A stretch of 64,000 bases of DNA from Owenia fusiformis (lineage: Eukaryota; Annelida; Polychaeta; Sabellida; Oweniidae): assembly GCA_903813345.2 (NCBI GenBank), contig CAIIXF020000005.1:8433375-8497374 (forward strand). The letters run 5' to 3'. Below, one piece after another: positions 13,501 to 25,500 of this stretch. Every line of letters starts with the position of its first letter. Position 1 is the first letter of the stretch. Under the pieces are notes generated by a model. It saw only the letters and a program-made list of their open reading frames with translations. It was not told the DNA's origin and ran no database searches. The position numbers were made by a program, and so were the translations under genes.

Positions 13501-16500
13501 ACAAGGAGGAGTTTATTCAGATACAAAACATTGCAGAATTTACTTAAAATTTAGAAGGGACTGATGCAACAGTGAGACAAGCAACATTGACAAAGGAGCT
13601 GCAACTTGGCCAACATCACAAAATGAAACCAGACATTAGTATTGGGAAAGAGGAGAAAGGGGATGTCCGGATTTTTACATCTAGCCCTGTAAGTACCGAG
13701 TACTTTCATACTGCGCAACTTTGATTACATCCATTTTTTTGTCTGTATATGGTGAATATGGGTTTAGAATTTCTAAACCCTATTTCAAACATATGTTTCT
13801 TTGAGACCTCTGTAAATGTGAACAATGGGGAAAATAGATCTATAAAAATGATATAACTCAAAATCATATGATATTCTGTACATGTTAAATTACTCATTCA
13901 ATTATTTTCAGATGCCTCAACCAACACCAAGTGTTGCCCCTAGAAGGAATGGAAGAAAATATGTTTGTGTGTCTGTTACTGTTGTCTTAGTTGTTGCCAT
14001 GGTGATTGGAGGATTCTTTGGAGCAATGCATATGATGCATAAAAATACATTGAAGGTGAGTTTGATACATTAATGGGACAAACATGCAAGATACTACATG
14101 TACACAATTCTTTTGTTATATAATATAGCTTCACAAAAAATAATTACCATCTACTTAAACATTGTGAAATGTTTTTGTAGACATATTATTAGGCAATATA
14201 TATGTGTTATTTATTTTATTGGACAACTGTGATGACAATTGCATTGGATAACCTTAAGTGTAACATGAATATATCTTATATATATAGGTCATATTTGCAA
14301 ATATTCATATTTAAATGAGTTTGCCATCAAATTGCAATCAACCTGGGAAGGGTCGTTGAATGATACACCATTGAAAATAATCCCACCTTTAAACATTTAA
14401 CAGACATTTGAAACAACCATGATAAATGCTGAAGGCAGATACATGAAAGAGAAGATCCAGATTGACGAGGATAAAGAAACTGCCACAGTTGAGGGAAATG
14501 ATGATATGACTCAATTTAAGCTCATCATGGACTACAAACATGTAAGTATCAAAATCAAGCTGAAGATCCAAAAATATAACTAAAACACATGATGTATGAA
14601 TGAGAGTCCACAAAGATAAAAAATATAGAAGTGCAAACTTGAAGTCAGTTTGAGAGATTAGAATATATTAGGTACAAGGTATTTTAATCACAGTGAAATC
14701 ATATCAAATTACAAGGGTTTGCAATACAGATGTCTTATATTATTGAAAGCTTAAGAATCGAGTAAGTTCCAATGTTTTTTATTGTAAATCATCAGTCTAA
14801 ATAAAACTTATGATACAACATCAACCCTTTTACATTCAGAATTTAAGTGTCAGCAGAGTGTGGCTGAATAAAAGACAAGAGTCAGTTTGTTATGTTGCAC
14901 CCCTGAACAAACCTGGTCTTCCTAGCCTCAGAGAGCTGGAGCAATACTTAGAGACACATAAAGAAGAAATACCGGTTAGTTTCAATTTTGTTAACATTAT
15001 AATTCCATGCTGACTATCTGTAAGCTGGACCATTTATAATTATACATGTAATGTCAGAATTTTATCACAGACCACTGAAAGTATAGGAAAACTCTAGTTT
15101 GAAAATCTAGATAAAATGACTAAGCAAAATTCATGAGACTGGAAAACAGGTGCTTATTTCGTGAATTATGACTATGGATCTAAAAGATATACCAGTTTTC
15201 ATGGTCAGAAAAGAGTCATAATCCAAGATATAGCCATCTGAAATTGTTTCCGATACTACATGTAACCTACTACAGTAGCTTGCATGGCCTTTTTCAAGAC
15301 CTCTGAAGGCTTCACGACTTCTGAAGAGTTTTATACTTTACATTACAGGAAAGAAGTGGTGACCCTATAAGAGAGAGCTTCTCTATTAATATTGATCCAA
15401 TAGAAGACATCAGTTTCCTTGGAGATGAGGTGGAAGCCATGTGCAAGGGCCTGAAAGCATACTGGGCCATCCCAAGACAGGAAGAAGGTAACCCAATTGA
15501 CCACATTGACCAATGCTCCCCATGGAGTGTCCATTCAAGTCACCCGGCCACTCTCACAAAAACCAATTAGCTAACAAAAAATGTAACACCCAAAAGGTCT
15601 CTCTGTCCCAATTTTTAGAACGCTCTTTTTTCTCTACCACTATGTGATGGGAATGTGGGTTTACTATGCAAATAAGACCATTTTTAAACATCTCTGATAT
15701 TAAATGTGAAATCATGGCACTCATGATTACTTCTTCATCTTTTCAAAGTAGTGATAAAATGAGGAACACATGTTTTAGGGGCTAACTGATAAACTAACTG
15801 CAAACATATCAATATTCATATCATATATGAACCATTTCTATTTACCCTTACATAATGTATGATTATTTTAGGAAGCAGACATCATCGTGAAAAGCGACAG
15901 ACTGGAGATGAACAGCCTGATACTACTCCTGAAGATAATGCCTTTCATCCTAACGTGACAATTCACTGCCCCCTGCCAAAGTATGGATTCCTGTTTTGTA
16001 ATCAAGACACAGAAACACAATGCACCTATGATTGCTGTGAAAGTTATCTATGTTACCCTGTTTTCTTTGGCCCCTTCTATTACTACAATTGTTATTATAA
16101 TGATTGCACCCTGACTGTAACTAAAGACCCATGTCACTGTGTGTTCAGGTCTCAGTTCATGTTCCCTCCATCAGAAGATGAATAAGAGGCTAAAGAACAA
16201 CCCCATACACCTACACCAGACAAAAAGACAGCAAGAATCCTTTTAAATTTCTTGTTTACATTTTCTATCACAGTAGTAATCAATCCCAGGCTCCCGGCAA
16301 GGCTTTATCTAACATTTAGGCAAAATGGAAAATTTGAGACACTATGAACTTTTCTGATGCATTTTTCTTCCATAAAAGTGAATAATGTGTGCACACAAAG
16401 AAATATGTATGACAGGAATTTTCAGAATTTTCATAACTGCTTTTCTCCACCTTCAGTTGATCATCCATTGAAATATCCTTATACAAAAAAACATTAAAGT

Positions 16501-19500
16501 GATTTATTGATGATGATGTCACATAAAGTTGAGATAACCATTGTGGTTAACTTAAGAGAAAATGAGCTTCTAAAAAGTTTTTGTCAAGGATCTAATATGG
16601 ATTATAAATGGAGGGTTAAAAGTCAAGGTGACACTTATTTTAAAGATCATGAATGCTACTTGAACATAGTGAATGTCCTAGAATGTGCATGAATCAAATA
16701 ACCTTGTTTACATATGTTAGACTAGAGCCCATGGTTAGACTGAACATCAAGGCAATGTATTTGTTATTTATAATGGCAATTTAATTTGGTTTTTCATCAA
16801 TTTTAGAATATTGCTGCCTTTATAATTTGGGAAATTTAAATAACTGACAAAAAACACAATTAGACCTAAATCAAATGGAATTATAAAAGTAATGTGATTA
16901 CTGACACAAAATTAACCCATTTATGGAACTTCATATACATTATTTACTCTTGAAGATTTTAGCAGATATTCAAACATTGTATTCTTCCGATTTGCAAAAT
17001 CGGACACAATAATATGGAATAGGCAGGACCTCCATACTAATTTGTAACTCGGTATATTTGTGGTATATGTTCATGGAATAACATTTGAACATGTTAATGC
17101 AATAAAAAGAGGTACAAGAACTTCTGACGAGACAAAAATATTTTGTTAGTTTGTGATGTGTTCAAGAATATTCCATGAATTAAATATACATTGTATGTGA
17201 TTGTAGAAATTATATATTCAGAAATTAATTATTCAGAATTAAGAAATTATAATCAAGATTATCCCACCCTAAGTGCTTTATATGATTGTATAATAGCATT
17301 GTATAACCACAATATAAAACCAACACTCATGAGAACGATATACAACTCCTGGATAGGGTATACAACTCCTGGGGAGCATATACAACTCTTCGACGTTCAA
17401 GAATATTCCATGAATTAAATATACATTGTATGTGATTGTAGAAATTATATATTCAGAAATTAATTATTCAGAATTAAGAAATTATAATCAAGATTATCCC
17501 ACCCTAAGTGCTTTATATGATTGTATAATAGCATTGTATAACCACAATATAAAACCAACACTCATGAGAACGATATACAACTCCTGGATAGGGTATACAA
17601 CTCCTGGGGAGCATATACAACTCTTCGACTTGATATAAAACTGCTCAATTTAGTGGGTGAGATAATAAGATCATATAATGGTTGATTCTGTATATCGTTA
17701 TACTCTTGTGAGTATATAATAACCATTAAACTGTATAACCTCATATTATTTCCAAGTTAGTTTATCATATCAGAATTGAAACAACATAGAAAATCTTGAT
17801 TCTATGATTTATGGAAAATATGTGACCTTTTATCATAACCGGCCTTTTGGCAATGACCTTTGTTCATTTGTTTAGGGATGGTGTCAAATTATTACCTCCC
17901 CTTCCCTGATGTATTGAAATTCTCAAGTGTTGATTTGTCTTTCTCTTGAATATAAAAAAACATAATTTACCCCCTCCCCCTACACCCCCAAAATGCAATC
18001 TCATTTTCGACGCCGTTTCGGTGCAAAATTTCGGTGCCGTTTCAGCACCAAATGGACTGACTAGTCCTGTGGCAAATTTTGGTGTCAAAAGGTTTCGGTG
18101 CCGGAACGGTGTCGAAACTTCGAAACGGTGCCGGAACAGCGCCGAATTTTTTTGATGCCGAAATGGCGCCAAATTATATTGGCTGTGTAGGGAAACTAGT
18201 TTCTTTTTTCCACAACTGTTGATAATTGGACACCATCCCTAAAAAGATCATAAACTGCTTCATGAATCATAAAATTTACAATTTTCATCCCTTTTAGTTC
18301 AAGTCAAAATTTGTGTTCAGCATGTGATATTATAAGTTAAAATGTTTTCAAAGTAGAATAAACTATCAGCTTTGCAAATCGAAAATTGATTATGTTAATT
18401 AGTTGTTAACAAAATGATACTGAGCTATCAAGCATTAAGCATGACCTCACAAAACATGTACAAAATAAATTTCCTACCTGTCTGAATATTCAGCACTCTC
18501 AGATAACCATGAATATTTCCTATAGCAACCAGATGTTGGCATGGTGATAATGACATCACACTGTAAGAGCTATAAGATGGCTCTTCCATTAGTACCTTGC
18601 ACTCCCCATCACTTTCAAAAATAAGGGCTCTAAAAATTGTAAAGGATATATTTTTATTATTTATTTCATTAAAACAATTCAACATTTATACAAATTTGTG
18701 TACCTATATATATCCCTATATGGGTATATAATCGACCACATTTAAAATAGTAAATCAAAAATTATTGAGTTCAGAATAGATTCATTTTGGACACACCAAG
18801 TGAAGTACAAAATAAACAAACAGATACTAAGACTTCTCAAAGGTAAGTTTTTAGTAAAATAAAGAGGCAAGCTGAATCATGGTTCTCTTTAAGTATTATT
18901 GTTGTTACTGAGTTAAAGTAACATAGAACTTTGCCAATCAAATGAGAAATTACCTAACACTTGGTGTATTACAATGAGAAATTCAAATTATTGACAATAA
19001 TTTCATTTATGGCAATGTGAGAGTCGGTTAAGGTTTAGGTATGAACAAGCCCTAAGAAGACCATTCCCCGGTTATCCCAGGTAAATGTTTCTGGTAAGTT
19101 ACACTGAACGAAACATCAAGCTTCAGATCTCGAGAGTACGAGATGAGACTTTAGACGAGATATCGATAGGATTGTAGTTGGAGGGTTTTCTCCCTAGGTG
19201 CGTACAAAATCCATCAACATCAATGTAAGTTATACATTTCGATTCTTTTTATCGACATTTAGCTCTTGTATATACATTTATCTATCGCTGAATCGTTTTG
19301 TGAAAATTTTATCGTAATATTTCACACAAAAAACGTCAGTTTAAAAAAGTTCAAAAAATTTCAAACACGTTTTATCTTTTGTCTTTATGACTTTGTAGTT
19401 TTATGTTTGAAGTATTCAATTGATATCTCGTACATATGGTTTAAAAACTTGAATTTATACAAAAGAATTAATTTATTGATTAATATGGACACGTCACATA

Positions 19501-22500
19501 TTACTCGAGTCTCTACCTTACAGCTAGATGTAACTTCATTTATTTCATATGTACTCGTATTTCGTATGTAAAAATTGCTACACGCACCTAGAAATCATTT
19601 TTATTAATTATATTTAGGATGAAGCGTTGCTTGTCTGGTTTTAGATATTTCAAAATTTCTTTTCGGAGTTTGACACATGGTTAAATTTTCTCGCTGTAGC
19701 TAAAAATGGCTTCCGGTTCCAGACGTCAATATGTAGGAAACTTTGAAATTATTCTCGCTTAAAGAAATCAAATATAACATTAGATTCAGACGGAGATGTG
19801 TGCTGATGTTTCTCAAATCTATACATAAAGATATATTTCATATTATTATGCCGTATTTCCTGTGTGTGTGACACATTGATTTACATTATTTACAACACCT
19901 AGGCAGCTAATCTTTCTACTCAAAGCCGGAATTTAGAGAAGGTTTGGACCTAAATAAGTCACATACATGTCCTCAAGTTACGTTCAATAGACTCCATCCA
20001 ATCTAATAATAGATATTTCATTTATTTACGAGTGTAAGTAACCTTGTAGGCTATTAAATAAATATATCTATTCTATTTTATTATCCCATTCCAGAGATTT
20101 CTGGTTGTTTTTGGGATTATTCATAGTACCATTAAGGTACAGATATCATTTTATTATTTGATATATATTTATCTCTTGAGAGAGCTATAATTATTCCTTT
20201 TCTTCTATATTTCTGACACCTTATTGCACATAATAAACTTTACTCTGAGGATAAGACAGGAGTCATTAATATCCTTACCTTTCTTCTCCCATTATACAAG
20301 ACAATTAGAGATGCCTAATGTTATTAGGGTCAGCATTATAGGCCACAGTTTTGTTCAGAAAATAGAAGAATCTTACCATTTTGACTTTAAATTAAAGGAA
20401 GACATAGTTTACTATAATACCATCATTGTATATACAATTAAACAATTTCAGATGATGTAAAATATAAAAATCCCTATCCAGATACGGCTATATTACAGCT
20501 AGGAGAAAATGATCTGGTTCATAGATCATCTACCTTTGTTGCAAAAAATCTCATCACTTTGGCTGAACAATATTTAGATATACATCCTTCATTAAAAGCC
20601 TTTTATATTGGAGAACTATTTCAACGCTCATGGCATCCTTTCAAATCCTCGATCAATACTGCTTCATAAGGCATTCAATATAATTCAATATTTTATCTAC
20701 CAATTTCAAATTGTTAAATGATATTCATCATCATAAGGGCAATAGACTTTTGTTGTTAATAGATTTCTTGATTACATTTATTAGGTAATAATAATTAGAC
20801 TTAACATTAGAAGAGACGGCTACTCTTCTCTAACCAAACATAAGCCAGAGAGTCGTTAACTTTTCACAATAGTTTATTCACTTAGTTATCCTTCATAAGT
20901 ACTATACTTATATTAGGAAATTTAGTTTCCTGTTTACTTATATTTTATCATATTTATATTATGATAAATATATATTATTTTCTATATCATCTGCATTTAT
21001 TCATGCAGTGTATACTATACCTTTAGACATGATATGTTATCATATTTATATTATGATAAAATTCATATTATTTTATATTTCATATTCTTGCATTGTATGC
21101 TTTACCTTTATTCTTAAAGGTTATCATATTTATATTATGATAATTCATATTATTTTATATATCATATGCATTTTTTCATGCATTGTATACTTTACCTTTA
21201 TTCTTAAAGGTTATCATATTTATATTATGATAATTCATTTTTTATATATCATATGCATTTATTTATGCAGTGTATTCTAAATCATATTTATTATGATTAG
21301 CCTTATGGGCATCATATTTATATTATGATAATTCATAATCTTTATATATCATATGCATTTATTTATGCAGTGTATTCTAAATCATATTTATTATGATTAG
21401 CCTTATGGGCATCATATTTATATTATGATAATTCATAATCTTTATATATCATATGCATTTATTTATGCAGTGTATTCTAAATCATATTCATTATGAATAG
21501 CCTTATGGGCATCATATTTATATACATCTAACATGGAGCATGTGCTTCTATTTATATTTATCTAAATGTTTTTATGTCTTGAAGTTGCTTACCCTCTATA
21601 TAACTACTAATTATTTCACTGCAAATGTCTAAAACTGAAGGACCTAACCCAAGTATTACTATTGAAGAGTATCACACTTCTAATACCCTGACTGCAGCCA
21701 AGTCTATGCCCACTTTAATAAGGGGCAACTTTACAACAACTTTTCCCTTATCCCCTTTCCCTTCTTATTCCACTACATCTTCCATTCCAACCCAACATTT
21801 CATTCTCTCTAATTAGACCCACAGCATCTATTACTCGCCCTATTCCATCTTTTGCATCAAGCGCTAATATCCAACCCTACCCTTCCATCCCTCCAGTCTC
21901 TACTAACCTTTCAGCTTTTCATAATTCCCAACCCGTCTCTACAGCTTATGGATTAATTCCCAACACAAATGCCATGCTACAAGGACAGGTGTCAGTAGCT
22001 TCAATAAATCCAATTCCCAGTTTTCAACATATTACATTACATTAATTTGTCCATATTTCAGATTTTGCGGATTTACTTTAATTCTTTTCTATGATATTCT
22101 TATATTTTGGTATTCATGTATTGATTCATGATTGTATTGAAGAAGACAAAAACAATGATTATGTCCTCTGTGAGATGTAATCTGACAATTCTTTTGAATC
22201 AAAACATTTGAATTTAAACCCTTCAAAGAAGGGAAAATTCCTTTCATTTCCAGAATGGGTCCGAGCATTCAGTATATTTATTGCTGTCTATACCCAAAGA
22301 TTTCATGATCAAACCCCTCACCTCTTGAAATATATATCCCCTTGTCCCTTTAACCACACCTGCCCAACTTGCAAAATGTTACTCCCGCAACAACGGCAGG
22401 CAAGCCCAATTCCCCAACAAAAAGCGCTCAGGTACTGGAGACTCCAAAAAACCCTTCGAGTGAACTTATGTCAACACAAGTTGTTACTCCAGTTAAACCT

Positions 22501-25500
22501 GAAAGACTCAGATATTGGCTTGAAGGCTATGAACATCAAGAAGAAACAGTTCATGGTTTCTAGTACGGATTTAAATTTCCTCACTCTGATTTGCCAGAAC
22601 ATTACAACATTACTCATGATAATTTGTCATCATATCTAAGAACCCAGAAGCTCTCAAAAATTAAACAAAGAGCTTGAAGCTGGTAGAATACTTGGACCTT
22701 TTGACCAGCCACCATTTGATATTATTTCAACCTTATTTCTCGTTCCTAAAAATCTCCAGGTGAATTCTGTGTTATTCACAACTTATCACATCCCATAGGC
22801 CAACCCATAATGATACTATCCCAGACGAAACTTCTACAGTTAAATATGCAACCGTACAACAAGCCATAGATATTATAAAACATTTAGGAAAAGGTTGCTT
22901 CTTGTGTAAGACTATTAGAAGCTTGTTTGCTCATGGACATGGCAAAACAATCATTGACACTTTATGTAACATCAACCCCTTTACCATTAAGCCAAAACCA
23001 TAGAAAGTCTCAAAGAGAACTTTTATCTGCTATAGGATTCCTTAGCTACTGTTGTTGTGTGATTCCTTTCGGTAGATCATTTATTTCATTATTTATTCAT
23101 CTATCTAAAAATGAAGGAGCTACATTATAAAATCTTAATCAACACTCCATCTATGCAGGATTTATTATTGTGGAAATAGTTTCTAATTCCCTTTAATGGG
23201 AAATCTATTTTCCTTACAGAAGAACAACAGACAAGAGAACAATTGCATCTTTTACCGATGCTTCTACTACGATAGGCTATGGAGCCGTTTGCAATAATCT
23301 TTGGTTTAAAGGGGAATGGCCATCAGAATGGAAAGAATTGGACATCAATATTCTTGAATTATATCCTATTGTTACTGCTATACTTACATAGGCAAAACTT
23401 ATGCCTGGACACACAGTTATCCTGCATTCTGACAATGAAGCAGTAGTGAACATACCTAAATAAATTTTCTACCAGCAATCAAACGTCCATGCAACTCTTA
23501 CTTCCTATATATTAAAATGTCTCTTAAACAATTTCATGTTCAAAGTGAACACATTGCTGGTATTCTTAATTCTGCTGCTGACGCTTTATCTAGAAACAAT
23601 TTATGTTACTTTTTATCTTTTTAGAAGCACTTCAAGCTGCCCAAGCCCCGTCTACCAGAAAGTCATATGATTATTAGTACAGTTCAACTCCCAGACAGGT
23701 ATAGGTGAATTTCCTCTAACCCCAGCCTCTGCTAGCCTTTTTGCAGCACATCTTCGTTTAAAGAATTATCCCCCTAATTCATTCAAGTCAGTTCTGTCTG
23801 GTATATCATTTTTATCATATTTTCACAATTAACAATTTCAAGGATCCCACTACTTCTTATGTAGTCTCTCAAATAGTTTCTGGTTTTTGTAAACAAAATC
23901 CTAGCATAGACACTAGATTGCCAATCAACACAGCCTTGTTAGAACAAATGGTTTCTAAAACTTCTGAAGTAGATTTTGACCCTTTTGCTCAAGTCTTGTA
24001 CAGAGCTATGTTATCTACAGCCTTTTTGGCTTACTAAGAAGTAGTGAGTTGACAAGTACTTCCGCAGGACACAACTTACAGTTAGAAAGTATTAAATTCT
24101 CTCCCGATGAAGCCTTTTTCATTATTACTTTTTCACATTTTAAACATAGCTCATCTCCTGCTACGATATCAATTAATTCTCAATTACCATCTTGTTGTCC
24201 AGTATTACATATGAAGTTGTACCTGAACATAAGTTCCTTTAAATCAGGTCCTCTTTTCATTTATAGAGATGCTCCAGTGAATACTTCTGTATTTAACAAT
24301 TTTCTTCACAAACTCTTTGTTCAATGTCAGGTAGATCCTACCTTCTATAAATGCCACAGTTTGCGGATAGGCGGAGCTACATGGGCCACAATTCTTGGAC
24401 TTGATGACTTTACTACCAAAAGATTGGGAGATGACATACTTACATACATTAAAAAATTATATTAGGTAGACTCAGACTGGTGTCGAGTATGCAATTTTCA
24501 TTAAGCCCCATAGTTGCTCAGACAGGTGTCGAGTATTCATTTTTCATGTAAACCCCAAAGTTGGCTCAAACAGGTGTCGAGCATGCAAATTTCAAGTAGC
24601 TACTGTTTTTTCTTCATTATGTACTAGAAATTTAATTGAGATAAACCCGCACTTTCTGAATTCAAAAATTTTCATTCAATTCTAATTCCTTTATCTTACC
24701 TGAGATTGACAGCATATTACATTACATTACATTAATTTGTCCATCCATATTTCAGATTTTGCGGTTTTACTTTAGTTCATTTCTATGATGTTCTTATAAT
24801 TTGGTATTCATGTATTGATTTGTGTGTATCAATAAATGATTTAACTACTTTCTAATTAATCTTCTTTTCTTTTGGGCTCTCGCGAGAGATCGCGCATGGC
24901 CTTATTTTCGCCCAAGAAGATGAGTTGGAGATGGTATTATAATATATCCAATTGAGCTAATTAACAGTTATGTCAAATTGTAAACTCTTGTAGCTAATTA
25001 ACTTAAATTAGCCATTATTTTCCAAGGTATTGTGTTTTGTGTTAATTGGCTCAATATTTATTTATATTAATTTTATATTAATAATTTTACATGTACGACT
25101 CTCACGGCCATATCTATACTCTACATGAACATAAATTCAAATTATTGACAATAATTTCATTTATGGCAATGTGAGAGTCGGTTAAGGTTTAGGTATGAAC
25201 AAGCCCTAAGAAGACCATTCCCCGGTTATCCCAGGTAAATGTTTCTGGTAAGTTACACTGAACGAAACATCAAGCTTCAGATCTCGAGAGTACGAGATGA
25301 GACTTTAGACGAGATATCGATAGGATTGTAGTTGGAGGGTTTTCTCCCTAGGTGCGTACAAAATCCATCAACATCAATGTAAGTTATACATTTCGATTCT
25401 TTTCCCTCACCTCCTTCCCCAGCTTACACCACCAGTTGGAGATTTATTTTCGCCCAAGAAGATGAGTTGGAGATGGTATTATAATATATCCAATTGAGCT

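Noticed and set aside
17191-17638. Two repeated about 70-codon frames as a duplicated small gene
   Set aside because: They are produced by a tandem DNA duplication in AT-rich sequence, and the 3' ends differ only by where the repeat stops. No signal peptide or domain.
22208-22639. 143-codon frame as one gag protein
   Set aside because: Only the first third is gag-like; the rest is the RT region read in the wrong frame.
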